This document shows, piece by piece, positions 8,611 to 17,766 of a stretch of 64,000 nt of DNA. Below the pieces are notes generated by a model. The model searched no databases and was not told the origin of the DNA. It was given only the letters and a program-made list of their open reading frames with translations. Where the stretch lies: the NCBI RefSeq assembly GCF_900166965.1, contig NZ_FUZI01000004.1:62001-126000 (forward strand). Reading direction: 5' to 3'. A program made the translations under genes and the position numbers. Origin of the DNA: Photobacterium piscicola. GTDB lineage: Bacteria; Pseudomonadota; Gammaproteobacteria; Enterobacterales; Vibrionaceae. The stretch's first letter is position 1, and each line of letters starts with the position of its first letter.

Positions 8611-9777
8611 ATGATTACTCACGTTGGCATTATTGATCAGGATCCAGTCCGCCTGATCACTCCATTATTAGACGAAGCCGTACCTGCCGATAAAATGATA
8701 TTTATTGGTACTGAAAAACAACAAGAACAATATGATCGACTCGCTTCTATTTTAACTTCACGTAATATTATTGTTGAATTTTTCATTATTCCCGACATTA
8801 TCAATGTCACTCAAATTAGACAACGTTTGAACCAACTTGCCGACCAATTAAAACAAGACAGCCGTGATGTTTGGTTTAATGCAAGTTGTGGTTTACGTCA
8901 CCGTTTATTATCCGCTTATGAAGTTTTCCGCTCTTTTCATTGGCCAATCTATGTCATTGAACCATTCAGTGATGAAATGTGCTGGTTATTCCCCAATGAT
9001 CGAGAACAACAACAAGTACAAGATCGTATTCAAATTTCTGATTATTTAACTATTTTTGGTGCGCGTTGTGAGTTATCTGATAATCCAATGCCAGAATCTC
9101 TTAACGATCAGTTATGGGAACTGGGCCAACGTTGGGCGAGTTCTGCATTAGAATTAGGCCCAGGCTTAGCAACGCTTAACTACCTAGCAACTACATGTCG
9201 TAAAGAACAAGTGCTAACTGTTGAGTTAAGTGAAAAACAGCAAGGTTATAAAGAACTTGGTACACTTCTAACCGATCTCGAAGAAACAGGCCTTGCAACA
9301 TATCACGATGGTATTTTGACATTTAAACATGAAGAGGCACGTCGATTTGCTAATGGCGAGTGGTTAGAAAGCCTTGTTCACAGTACAGTTCGTGCGATTC
9401 AAAATGAGTTACCCACTATTCAAGATCACTCTTTAGGTGTGCAGGTTTACCGTAAAATTGGTGAGCGTGAAGTACGTAATGAACTTGATGTAGCAACTAT
9501 CGTCAATAATAAACTGCACATCATTGAATGTAAGACCAAAGGTATGCGCGATGATGGCGATGATACCTTGTACAAACTAGAATCTTTACGTGACTTGCTA
9601 GGTGGCCTACAAGCACGTGCAATGCTAGTAAGCTTCCGTCCTTTACGTCACCATGACCTCGTTCGAGCTCAAGATTTAGGATTAGCGATCATTGGTCCAG
9701 ATCAACTAGGAGAGTTATACACTCATCTACATGATTGGCTTAAAGGTGCTGGTGGTCAAGCTCATAACCCAGCCTAA
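8611..9777 (+). CDS. Orphan CARF-domain nuclease (DUF1887, VC1899/Can2/Card1 type)
   Basis: This protein of 388 residues has an N-terminal Rossmann-like CARF domain (MITHVGIIDQDPVRLITPLL; WFNASCGLRHRLLSAYEVF) and a C-terminal PD-(D/E)XK nuclease domain. The likely catalytic residues are D293 in NELDVATIV and E306-x-K308 in HIIECKTKG. Card1/Can2 enzymes are switched on by cyclic tetra-adenylate from type III CRISPR-Cas and cut DNA and/or RNA. The V. cholerae homologue VC1899 defined the fold and is also found without CRISPR. No cas gene or repeat array is visible here. The frame opens earlier (8482), but ATG at 8611 follows AAGGA and gives the VC1899-like N-terminus. The usual CARF ligand motif (NxTGGTK-like) appears here as NASCGLRHR, so the ligand may differ. 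Confidence 0.85.
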   Translation: MITHVGIIDQDPVRLITPLLDEAVPADKMIFIGTEKQQEQYDRLASILTSRNIIVEFFIIPDIINVTQIRQRLNQLADQLKQDSRDVWFNASCGLRHRLLSAYEVFRSFHWPIYVIEPFSDEMCWLFPNDREQQQVQDRIQISDYLTIFGARCELSDNPMPESLNDQLWELGQRWASSALELGPGLATLNYLATTCRKEQVLTVELSEKQQGYKELGTLLTDLEETGLATYHDGILTFKHEEARRFANGEWLESLVHSTVRAIQNELPTIQDHSLGVQVYRKIGEREVRNELDVATIVNNKLHIIECKTKGMRDDGDDTLYKLESLRDLLGGLQARAMLVSFRPLRHHDLVRAQDLGLAIIGPDQLGELYTHLHDWLKGAGGQAHNPA

Positions 9778-9818
9778 ATCGCGAGCCATCTTGCATTAGT
9801 AAAAAAGAGTAACGATCA

Positions 9819-9844
9819 AAAAAGGCCTTCTTAAAGGCCTTTTT
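9819..9844 (+). terminator. Intrinsic terminator of the CARF nuclease gene
   Basis: An 11-bp stem (AAAAAGGCCTT with its complement) closes a 4-nt loop and ends in TTTTT. Confidence 0.85.
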
Positions 9845-9888
9845 ATTTCATCAAATTTTGAGAATCGCTTAATGCTGTTTGGCGTGAA

Positions 9889-10119
9889 TTATCCAAGTCG
9901 ATTAAAAACAATTCCTGCAGCTTGTGGCTTCTGTGTATGGTGCTGACCCTCATCTAAGACAAGTGTTACCGTGGTCATATTTTCCCCTACAGTTGCAATA
10001 ATATCTCTTACAACAAACACATCATCTAAGTAAGCAATCTTCATCTGTAATACAGGAGAGATAGGTAATGCTATGGTCGCTTGATGTCCATTTGGAAATA
10101 TAATTTTATAATCAATCAT
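9889..10119 (-). CDS. Small hypothetical protein, 76 aa
   Basis: A 76-residue product beginning MIDYKIIFPNGHQATIALP and ending AAGIVFNRLG. Alternating hydrophobic residues suggest a small beta-rich fold with several strands. There is no signal peptide, membrane helix or cysteine motif. I do not recognise the family. It lies alone between the CARF nuclease terminator and udp. The ribosome binding site is weak (AGTGAAG), which lowers confidence. Confidence 0.5.
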   Translation of the reverse strand: MIDYKIIFPNGHQATIALPISPVLQMKIAYLDDVFVVRDIIATVGENMTTVTLVLDEGQHHTQKPQAAGIVFNRLG

Positions 10120-10246
10120 GTTTATAACTTCACTAAGCTCAACGAAATACTATTCTACAACAAAAACAACCTAATGGTTAAACTCCCCCACTGACTCATA
10201 GCATTATCGTATTGTTTTCATTATACCTGTGTGCTTTTAATGCAAA

Positions 10247-10272
10247 AAAGCCGACAGTAATCTATCGGCTTT
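10247..10272 (-). terminator. Intrinsic terminator of udp
   Basis: AAAGCCGA pairs with TCGGCTTT, and on the minus strand it is followed by a T-rich run. It lies just past the udp stop codon. Confidence 0.8.
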
Positions 10273-10312
10273 CTAATATACATATTAAATAAATCGCGTT
10301 ATTGAAAACGGA

Positions 10313-11080
10313 TTATTTAGTTAGCATCTGACGTGCAGCTTCAACAACAATCTTAATTGAGCGCGCTTCAGTTGCTTTTAATGTTGCGTGATCAGGAATT
10401 TCTTTTTGAGTACGGTTAATAATAACGCCCGCAACACAACCTGCACGTAAACCAGAACTTGCACACATAGTTAATAGTGTTGCAGATTCCATTTCAAAGT
10501 TCAGCACACCCATTTCCTGCCACTCTTTCATAGAGCCTTGGAAACGACGTACTACACGGCCTGAGAATGTGTCGTAACGCTCTTGACCTGGGTAGAAAGT
10601 ATCGCTAGAAGCGGTAACGCCAGTATGCACTGTCGCACCAGCATCATCACATGCTTGCTTCATTGCTGTTGCAACAGTGAAATCAGCAACCGCAGGGAAT
10701 TCCATTGGTGCAAAGTGAAGGCTTGCACCATCAAGACGTACAGAACCCGTAGTTACAATCATATCACCAGGGTTAATGTTTGGTTGAATAGCACCTGTTG
10801 TACCTACACGAAGGAAAGTATTAACACCCAATTGTGCTAACTCTTCAACAGCGATAGATGTTGATGGGCCACCAATACCAGTAGAACAAATAACAACTGG
10901 CTTACCATCTAACTGCGCGCGGTATACTGTGTATTCACGTGCACTTGCTAGGAATTCAGGGTTTTCCATTAGGTTGGCAATTTTTTCTACACGAGCAGGA
11001 TCACCAGGAATAATTGCTAACTCAGCACCGTTAAGATCCGCTTTATTAACACCTAGGTGGAACACTTTATTGTCAGACAT
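10313..11080 (-). CDS. udp: Uridine phosphorylase
   Basis: This 255-residue cytosolic enzyme of the PNP/UDP family converts uridine and phosphate to uracil and ribose-1-phosphate in pyrimidine salvage. The start [20 protein letters not shown], the phosphate-binding block [12 protein letters not shown], the [16 protein letters not shown] segment and [12 protein letters not shown] are all characteristic. The frame extends 36 codons upstream, but the ATG at 11080 has an AAAGGG site and matches the E. coli start and length. A CRP site about 165 bp upstream fits the CRP (and CytR) control known for udp. Confidence 0.95.
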   Translation of the reverse strand: MSDNKVFHLGVNKADLNGAELAIIPGDPARVEKIANLMENPEFLASAREYTVYRAQLDGKPVVICSTGIGGPSTSIAVEELAQLGVNTFLRVGTTGAIQPNINPGDMIVTTGSVRLDGASLHFAPMEFPAVADFTVATAMKQACDDAGATVHTGVTASSDTFYPGQERYDTFSGRVVRRFQGSMKEWQEMGVLNFEMESATLLTMCASSGLRAGCVAGVIINRTQKEIPDHATLKATEARSIKIVVEAARQMLTK

Positions 11081-11236
11081 AATGATACCCTTTAAATTTA
11101 ATCGCTCTGATTGTAGGAACAGAGATGGATAATTATCGTTAATTATTGTGTTTTTTGACAGCAAACGTAATACGCAACATAACAACAACGTCTGTCAAAA
11201 TCTAATGTAAAGATAACGGAAGCTGAGACTGTTTTT

Positions 11237-11252
11237 AGTGAGTTAAATCACA
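11237..11252. promoter_or_regulatory. Candidate CRP site upstream of udp
   Basis: AGTGA-N6-TCACA matches 9 of 10 consensus positions, about 165 bp before the udp start. The rest of the 390-bp gap (11081-11470) holds the zntA terminator at its far end and no other gene I can support. Confidence 0.6.
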
Positions 11253-11394
11253 TTAAACAAAAGCAATATAATTTTTAGTTACAAAATAATTGAACCGATA
11301 TCACAACAAAACGTTTTCCTATCGAGCCCATCACAAAAAAAATCGTAACTTCAGCATAACGTTTACCGCTTTTATTGGTATTCAATAATAACCA

Positions 11395-11432
11395 TAAATA
11401 AAAAAGCAGAATGGTGTTGAAACCATTCTGCT
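11395..11432 (-). terminator. Intrinsic terminator of the Zn/Cd/Pb ATPase gene
   Basis: AGCAGAATGGT pairs with ACCATTCTGCT, followed on the minus strand by a run of T. Confidence 0.85.
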
Positions 11433-11470
11433 CTTCGTTATTCAGCGAATAATATTATTTATTCACCCAA

Positions 11471-14044
11471 TTATTGCTTAGGTTTAAAACGTAATAAGCG
11501 TAACGCATTTAAAGTCACTAATGCTGTTGCACCACTATCCGCTAATACCGCGACCCACAGTCCTGTTACACCCAATATCGTTGTGACAAGGAAAACACCT
11601 TTAAGCCCAAGAGCAAGGCCAATGTTCTGACGAATATTATTTAACGTTGCACGTGACAGCTCAATCATTATAGGTAATTCAGCCAAACGATTATGCGTAA
11701 TCGCTGCATCAGCAGTTTCCAGTGCAACATCAGTACCGCCGCCCATCGCAATACCGATAGTTGCAGTTTTCATTGCCGGCGCATCATTAATACCATCACC
11801 AATCATGGCAACACTATGTTCGTCATTCAATTTACGAATTTCAGTGACTTTATCAGCAGGTAATAAGCTGGCACGAAAATCAATATTGATCTCTTTCGCA
11901 ATTGCAGCGGCAGCCCGAGTATTATCACCCGTTAGCATTACGGATTTAATACCAAGCTGTTTAAGTTTTTCAATCGCAACTAATGCATCGTCACGTAAAT
12001 TATCTCGCCATGCAACAAGACCAACAGCTTGTGCATTACGCACCGCAACCACCAACGTTTTGCCTTCATTTTCTAACGCTGTTGCTTGTTGCTGTTGAGC
12101 CGGTGTTAAAACAATAGCCACGGGCAAACGATCAGCGGCACATAATAAGAACTTATCACCTTCGGTAATACCTTGAATACCGCGACCTACTAAGGTTTCA
12201 CGTTCGGTCGCTTCAACTACTGATAACTGCTTTTCTTTAGCACGATTAACCACCGCTTTTGCTAATGGGTGCAATGATCCCGCTTCAATAGCAGCAGCTT
12301 GACGTAATAATTTCTCGTCGTCGTTATCCCAACAAATCATATCGGTTACAACAGGTTTACCTTCAGTCAGCGTACCTGTTTTATCAAACGCAACCACTTC
12401 AATATGACCCAGTTGTTCTAACGCCGCTCCCCCTTTAATTAATGCACCACGACGTGCCGCCGCAGCCAAACCTGATGTAATCGCAGCGGGAGTAGAGATA
12501 ACTAGTGCGCACGGACAAGCAATCAATAATAACGCTAACCCTTTGTAAATCCATTCATCCCAAGATTGACCAAATACCAGTGGTGGAATAATAACCACCA
12601 GCGCAGCCAATAAAATCATACTTGGCGTATACCAACGGCTGAATTTATCCAAGAAACGTTCTAATGGTGCTTTACGTGATTCAGCATCTTCAATCATATG
12701 CAAAATACGATCGATGGCATTATCGCCTTGCGCTGAAATAATGGTTAATCGCACCACTTTATCGGATGCCATGCTACCCGCCATGACTTTTTCGCCCGGT
12801 GTACGTTCAACAGGCACGGACTCCCCTGTTAACGCACTTTCATCAAAACTGGCGATAACATCCAACACTTGACCATCTGCGGGTAAACGTTCACCCGGTA
12901 CCACTTCAATCACATCACCGGGTTTTAACTCCGCTGCTGATCGTTTGGTTTTAGTACCATCAGCCAAAATAACAGTGGCTTCTTCTGGTACTAAATCCAT
13001 TAATGCTTTGACGCCACTACGCGCACGAGAAGCCGCATAACCTTCAAGTTGTTCGCCAATAAGGAACAAAAAGATAACCATTGCCGCTTCTGCAGTTTCA
13101 CCAAGGTACAAAGCGCCAATAGCGGCAACCGACATTAATGTTTCAATTGAAAACGGTGTTCCTGATTTAGTTAAAATAATCGCTTTTTTCAAAATAGGGA
13201 ATAAACCAACAATGGTCGTCAACGTAAACGCTAACAACCCTGCTTCTGCCGAAACCGTTTTATTTAAAATAAAGGCAATCACCATCATCATTGCAATAAC
13301 GATCACAGAGAGATGTTGATGTAAAAAAGATTGAGTAGGTAAATCTGCGGTTTTTGTAGCAGTAGAAACTAAGGTAAAACCTGTCTGTTGTGATTTATTT
13401 TCGATCTCAGATTTTAAGCTTTCAATATCTGCTTGTTGATTATCATGAATATTTACAATCAACTTTTCAGTCGCAAACATCACTTTAGCCGTGTCGACTG
13501 AAGTTAATGACATAATGGACTTTTCAAGCTTAGCTGCGCAACTAGGGCAATCCATGCCTAGTACTTTCCAGCTAAAGGTCTTGCCATGAGCGCTATTGGT
13601 TAGAGAGGCTTCTAACGCTAATTCTTGTTCTTTACTCATCGCTGGTGTTGAACAACACTGTTTCGTATGAACATGTTCGCTATGATCATGAGTATCATGG
13701 TGGTGCGTACGCGTGGCATCTACACCATGATCATGGTGTGTATTATTTTGGGCAGGCTTATCACAATCAGAAATATGCGTACCTGTAATGGTAAAGCGGT
13801 TTTTCTTGGCTACCGGATGGATCGCATCATGTGTTGTCGCTGAACAACAACCACCTGCCGCAGGACCTTCAGTGTCATTATCACCATACCCTTCAGAATC
13901 TTTATTGGTCGAGCAACAATCAGCACTGACACTGGAACAGCAATCCGTTGTTGCTGCAACCATAGTAACCGTTGCTTTATTTGCAACGGTTGATTTTGCA
14001 GTATGAATATGATCTTTTTTATTATTACATTGAGCACACATCAT
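11471..14044 (-). CDS. zntA: Zn2+/Cd2+/Pb2+-exporting P-type ATPase with Cys/His-rich N-terminus
   Basis: This is an 857-residue P1B-type ATPase. One heavy-metal-associated domain is seen at about residues 155-225 (GMDCPSCAAKLEKS). The membrane metal site CPC (IACPCALVI) lies near 510, the phosphorylation motif DKTGTLTEG near 552, and the hinge GDGINDAP further on. It pumps Zn/Cd/Pb out of the cytosol. It is longer than E. coli ZntA (732) because of an N-terminal extension of about 150 residues rich in CC pairs (TDCCSS, ADCCST, GGCCSA, KQCCST) and His (THHHDTHDHSEHVH), probably a metal-binding region. The start has a strong AAGGAGA site. The promoter at 14082-14113 has MerR-family geometry. 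Confidence 0.92.
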   Translation of the reverse strand: MMCAQCNNKKDHIHTAKSTVANKATVTMVAATTDCCSSVSADCCSTNKDSEGYGDNDTEGPAAGGCCSATTHDAIHPVAKKNRFTITGTHISDCDKPAQNNTHHDHGVDATRTHHHDTHDHSEHVHTKQCCSTPAMSKEQELALEASLTNSAHGKTFSWKVLGMDCPSCAAKLEKSIMSLTSVDTAKVMFATEKLIVNIHDNQQADIESLKSEIENKSQQTGFTLVSTATKTADLPTQSFLHQHLSVIVIAMMMVIAFILNKTVSAEAGLLAFTLTTIVGLFPILKKAIILTKSGTPFSIETLMSVAAIGALYLGETAEAAMVIFLFLIGEQLEGYAASRARSGVKALMDLVPEEATVILADGTKTKRSAAELKPGDVIEVVPGERLPADGQVLDVIASFDESALTGESVPVERTPGEKVMAGSMASDKVVRLTIISAQGDNAIDRILHMIEDAESRKAPLERFLDKFSRWYTPSMILLAALVVIIPPLVFGQSWDEWIYKGLALLLIACPCALVISTPAAITSGLAAAARRGALIKGGAALEQLGHIEVVAFDKTGTLTEGKPVVTDMICWDNDDEKLLRQAAAIEAGSLHPLAKAVVNRAKEKQLSVVEATERETLVGRGIQGITEGDKFLLCAADRLPVAIVLTPAQQQQATALENEGKTLVVAVRNAQAVGLVAWRDNLRDDALVAIEKLKQLGIKSVMLTGDNTRAAAAIAKEINIDFRASLLPADKVTEIRKLNDEHSVAMIGDGINDAPAMKTATIGIAMGGGTDVALETADAAITHNRLAELPIMIELSRATLNNIRQNIGLALGLKGVFLVTTILGVTGLWVAVLADSGATALVTLNALRLLRFKPKQ

Positions 14045-14081
14045 CGTTCTCCTTGGGTGCTATTCGATTTTACTATTTTTG

Positions 14082-14113
14082 ATTATAAACCTTTGAGTTA
14101 AGACCAAGGTCAA
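14082..14113 (-). promoter_or_regulatory. MerR-family-type promoter of zntA
   Basis: Reading the minus strand, TTGACC (14113-14108) and TATAAT (14087-14082) are separated by exactly 20 bp, the long spacer typical of MerR/ZntR/CadR-activated promoters. The spacer contains an imperfect dyad with ACCTT/AAGGT outer arms (14089-14110). No merR-like gene is in the window, so the activator would be encoded elsewhere. Confidence 0.75.
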
Positions 14114-14185
14114 GCAACTCATCACAGTTAAGTGATAATAATTATCATAAATAAGTAAAAATACTGTTGCACCCTTAGAGATAAA

Positions 14186-14659
14186 TTAACGTAAACGACG
14201 TAAAACTATTGTATTATCAAGCACATCACCCCAAAGTGTATAATCTAACCCCATATCAAAAATATATTCTGTCACTAATGTTCGTACACAGTTAACCAAT
14301 ACCTCTGTGTCCCATGGCTTTTCAAAATAGCTTTCAATACGGGCTTTATTGATCGCGGCAATAGTATCTTGATGGGTTGCTTGACCGGTTAATAACACCT
14401 TTTTAGTATGAATAAAGCGGTTATCGTTAGCCACTGCGGTTAACAATTCAACGCCACTTTTACCGGGCATAACATGGTCAGAAATAATTACCCCAATAAA
14501 CTGACCGTCAGCATCCAGTTCATCCATCAACGCTAATGCTTCATCGGCTGATTCACACTCTTCCAATAAAAAAGATGGCTCAAATTCAGCTAAATCTTTT
14601 AATACTGCACTTAACACTTCACGTTGATCATCAACGCAAATAATAGTGATTTTTTCCAT
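14186..14659 (-). CDS. Response regulator, receiver domain with short C-terminal tail
   Basis: A CheY-like receiver fills residues 4-125, with acidic pair D10/D11, phospho-acceptor D61 in ISDHVMPGKSG, T91 and K114 in FEKPW. Only about 40 residues follow, with no DNA-binding, EAL or GGDEF output domain. The gene starts 12 bp after the histidine kinase stop and is surely co-transcribed with it. It therefore probably acts by protein contact or as a phosphate relay. The partner and output are unknown. Confidence 0.88.
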   Translation of the reverse strand: MEKITIICVDDQREVLSAVLKDLAEFEPSFLLEECESADEALALMDELDADGQFIGVIISDHVMPGKSGVELLTAVANDNRFIHTKKVLLTGQATHQDTIAAINKARIESYFEKPWDTEVLVNCVRTLVTEYIFDMGLDYTLWGDVLDNTIVLRRLR

Positions 14660-14671
14660 AATAACCGTCCC

Positions 14672-15997
14672 TTACGTTATCGGTAGCTTAATTCTAAATG
14701 TCGTATGTTGGTGATCACTTTTAACAACTATTGTGCCGCCATAGCTATTCACAATACGTTGAACAATGGCCAATCCCAATCCTAATCCAAATGATAATCC
14801 ACCCTTTTTGGTACTAAAATTGGGATTAAATATTTTACGTCGTGTGGCTTCATCGATTATTGGTCCATTATTAGTGATTGTAACTAACAACTTATTCTTT
14901 ACACTTCGAGTCGCGATTTCAATTTGTGGATTGTTAGTGTGCTCCATTGCATCGCATGCATTCTTAATCAAGTTAACCCAGATCTGCACCAACTCAGTAA
15001 CGCTTGCGGTTACTGGTGGTAAAATTGCAGGTCTAAGCACAACCTCCACCGCTCGCAAATTACTTTGTAATAACGCTAATGATTTATGAAGCGTATCATT
15101 GATATCAACATTAGGTATGCGGGCATGATCACCGCCACCAAGTTGTTTTACCGAACGTACAATACTTGCGGCATGGCGAGCCGCCAATCGAATATCACGT
15201 AAATCACGTCCCGTGTCCCAACATTCAAGTGCGGCATTAATATCTACAAGCCAATTAGCAGGTACATCCCCACTCGGTAATGCTCGAGCAAGGATACGTG
15301 CTTGTTCTCGGCTCAAATGATATTGCTGCTGTAAAACCTTGGTACGCTCACGAACTTCTGCCGAGCTTATACTTTGACCATGATCGATACCATGTTGTAA
15401 AAATGGCATCATTTGTGGCTGGTTATCACCAACAAACTGACTAATCGCGGTTTGGATATTTTCCGTTTTACTGCTAATAACACCAATAGCATTATTAAGT
15501 TCATGGGCAATACCAGCGGCTAATTGCCCTAAAGTCGTCATTTGTTCAGTGGCATACAGTTTCTGCAACGCTTTTTCTTTTTCTAGTGCTGCAATTCCCG
15601 TTAGCATTTGCCGCATTGCCAATTCATGCACCATCACTGGCATAAATTGTTCCGCTAATGGGCCATAATGTTCAGGTTCAATCGCTTGAGTTGATAAATC
15701 AATCCAAGCAATTTCACTGTCTTTTTCTGCAACAACTGTCGTTGAAGCGACACGTGTTTGTGCAAAGAAACTGTGAACACCAAAAAACATCCCTTCCTTC
15801 ACGACAAACACTTGGGCACTTAAATCATTTTCTTCACTTTTTAAATACCCCGATAGCTCACCTTGTTTTACCCAATATAAGCGATCGTTATACCCATCTT
15901 GGCGTAACACCTCTGTGCCCGCGACAACAGCCATAGTCATGGTTGGATCTTGAAAATAGGTATCGATGATTCGGCGCAATGCTTTTGGTTGATTCAT
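14672..15997 (-). CDS. Histidine kinase with N-terminal cyclic-nucleotide-binding-like domain
   Basis: This 441-residue soluble protein has a CRP-like beta-barrel at about 1-120 (DRLYWVKQGELSGYL, EGMFFGVHSFF), then a HisKA segment with H165 in GQLAAGIAHELNNAIG, and a HATPase domain with N-box NLIKNACDAM and GLGLGLAIVQRIV. The G1 box reads TNNGPII, so Asn replaces the usual Asp. There is no membrane segment, so sensing is cytosolic, perhaps of a nucleotide or through protein contact. The order transporter, kinase, receiver, with gaps of 30 and 12 bp, indicates one operon. Confidence 0.88.
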   Translation of the reverse strand: MNQPKALRRIIDTYFQDPTMTMAVVAGTEVLRQDGYNDRLYWVKQGELSGYLKSEENDLSAQVFVVKEGMFFGVHSFFAQTRVASTTVVAEKDSEIAWIDLSTQAIEPEHYGPLAEQFMPVMVHELAMRQMLTGIAALEKEKALQKLYATEQMTTLGQLAAGIAHELNNAIGVISSKTENIQTAISQFVGDNQPQMMPFLQHGIDHGQSISSAEVRERTKVLQQQYHLSREQARILARALPSGDVPANWLVDINAALECWDTGRDLRDIRLAARHAASIVRSVKQLGGGDHARIPNVDINDTLHKSLALLQSNLRAVEVVLRPAILPPVTASVTELVQIWVNLIKNACDAMEHTNNPQIEIATRSVKNKLLVTITNNGPIIDEATRRKIFNPNFSTKKGGLSFGLGLGLAIVQRIVNSYGGTIVVKSDHQHTTFRIKLPIT

Positions 15998-16027
15998 GCC
16001 AGCATCCTTGAATTAAGTTCATTATCC

Positions 16028-17443
16028 TTAAATATGATCGATGACCTGTAGTCCCCAAATCATCACAAAACTCAATAACACCCCCACAACACCAATAATA
16101 ACGCCAACGCGAGCCATCTGATTACTTTCAACATGCCCTGTAGCATGCGCTAACGCATTCGGCGGTGTACTTATAGGTAATGACATACCAAGCGATGCTG
16201 CAAAAGTAACCACTAAAATCAATGTCACTTCACCACCTAAAGGCGTTAACGACACCATCGATGTTCCTAATGCCGCCATAATTGGCATTAATAAGTTTGC
16301 CGTTGCGGTATGTGACATAAAGTTAGCCATCAATAAACACAATATCGCCGCCCCAAGCAAGACCACATAAGGAGAGAAAATATCAAATGGAATACTATGT
16401 ACGACTAATTTTGCTAAACCGGTTTTATCCAAGGCTAAACCAAGCGCAATACCCCCTGATACCAGCCATAGAACATCCCATGATATTTTCTTAAGATCTT
16501 CTTTATTGATGATCCCCGTTAACGAGAAAATAGCTACTGGAATTAATGCAACAGTATAAGAGTTCATGCCATGCATTGAACCCATTAACCATAGAATAAT
16601 GGTGACAGCAAATGTCACATAAACCGTGATCGCTTTTGGCGTTTTAAGAAACTTACCTTGAATAGTCAGTTCAATTGATTGCTGAGTGGCAGGATAAAGT
16701 TTATTAATCAACCACCATGCAAATACCAATAACACCGCTACAAATGGCACACCAAAGAACATCCATTCACCAAAAGTAATCAGATTTTCTCCGGTCAGGT
16801 ATTTCAACGCAATCGCATTTGGAGGAGTACCAATAGGCGTGCCAATACCACCAATATTAGCCGCAACTGGAATACATAAAGCAAACGCTATTTTGCCTGG
16901 GTCTTTCGCACCAAACAACGTAATAACTGGTGCTAAAATAGAAAGCATCATCGCTGTTGTTGCGGTGTTTGACATAAACATAGAGAAGATAGCTGTGATC
17001 AGCATTAAGCCAAACATGACATATTTAGGTTGGTGCCCAAAGGGTTTTAATAACACTCGCGCTAAGTTGACATCTAAACGGTATTTCGTTGCCGCCATGG
17101 CTAAAAAGAAACCGCCTAAAAATAACATAATAATAGGACTCGCAAAGGTCGCCATTATTTCGCTATAACTCATTAAATTGCCAAAATGAGGCTGTCCTTG
17201 ATCAAGCCGAAACAGATACAAGCTTTTATCTGACAGTAATAATAATTCCAGCACAATAATCACAACAGACGTTGCATAAATAGGAATCGGCTCCATTACC
17301 CAACACAATGCAGCTAATAAAAAAATAGCAATAACACGTTGTTGAATAACCGTTAACCCTTCAAGAGGAAAGGCAGATGCGGGCAACAATAAAATCAGTA
17401 ATGGAATTAAAATAGGTATGATATAGCGAAGATTTTGACGCAT
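16028..17443 (-). CDS. DASS-family (SLC13) Na+-coupled dicarboxylate/anion transporter
   Basis: This is a 471-residue inner-membrane protein with about 11-12 hydrophobic segments. The family's paired SNT-type motifs are visible as MFMSNTATTAMM in the first half and NFMSHTATANLLMP in the second, each followed by a T-P-rich loop (IGTPIGTPPNAIALKY; LPISTPPNALA). Relatives such as VcINDY take up C4-dicarboxylates or citrate with Na+. It is first in an operon with the cNMP-type kinase and the receiver. A perfect CRP site lies about 290 bp upstream. The substrate is inferred only to class level. Confidence 0.9.
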   Translation of the reverse strand: MRQNLRYIIPILIPLLILLLPASAFPLEGLTVIQQRVIAIFLLAALCWVMEPIPIYATSVVIIVLELLLLSDKSLYLFRLDQGQPHFGNLMSYSEIMATFASPIIMLFLGGFFLAMAATKYRLDVNLARVLLKPFGHQPKYVMFGLMLITAIFSMFMSNTATTAMMLSILAPVITLFGAKDPGKIAFALCIPVAANIGGIGTPIGTPPNAIALKYLTGENLITFGEWMFFGVPFVAVLLVFAWWLINKLYPATQQSIELTIQGKFLKTPKAITVYVTFAVTIILWLMGSMHGMNSYTVALIPVAIFSLTGIINKEDLKKISWDVLWLVSGGIALGLALDKTGLAKLVVHSIPFDIFSPYVVLLGAAILCLLMANFMSHTATANLLMPIMAALGTSMVSLTPLGGEVTLILVVTFAASLGMSLPISTPPNALAHATGHVESNQMARVGVIIGVVGVLLSFVMIWGLQVIDHI

Positions 17444-17728
17444 AGAGCATTATTCCCTTAAACAATAAATACGCCATCACCTTTATTTTCCTTAACCTAA
17501 AGGTGAAGTGTAATGGCTAAACTAACATTACTGACAATGGCAAATAGCGGCAGTCGCTATAAACATTCATCTACAAGCTAATAATTGTTAGTATTATTAT
17601 TGTCGCTGGCTATAGCTCTTATTTCATCGAGTTAGATCAATAAAGTGATGAAATAATCACTCATTAGATAAAACAATGATCACATTTCGACAAAAAAATA
17701 TCCTATCTCTATCAAAAACATAGCTGCA

Positions 17729-17744
17729 TGTGAGCCACTTCACA
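17729..17744. promoter_or_regulatory. Perfect CRP consensus site
   Basis: TGTGA-N6-TCACA is an exact match in the 323-bp gap (17444-17766) upstream of the DASS-kinase-receiver operon. The same gap has a second palindrome, AGTGAT/ATCACT with a 6-bp centre at 17644-17661, and no supportable gene. Confidence 0.7.
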
Positions 17745-17766
17745 CAACCTATATCACCTCAATTAC

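Noticed and set aside
8310-10310. CRISPR array near the CARF nuclease
   Set aside because: No regularly spaced direct repeats of 23-40 bp and no cas-like genes in this area or elsewhere in the window.
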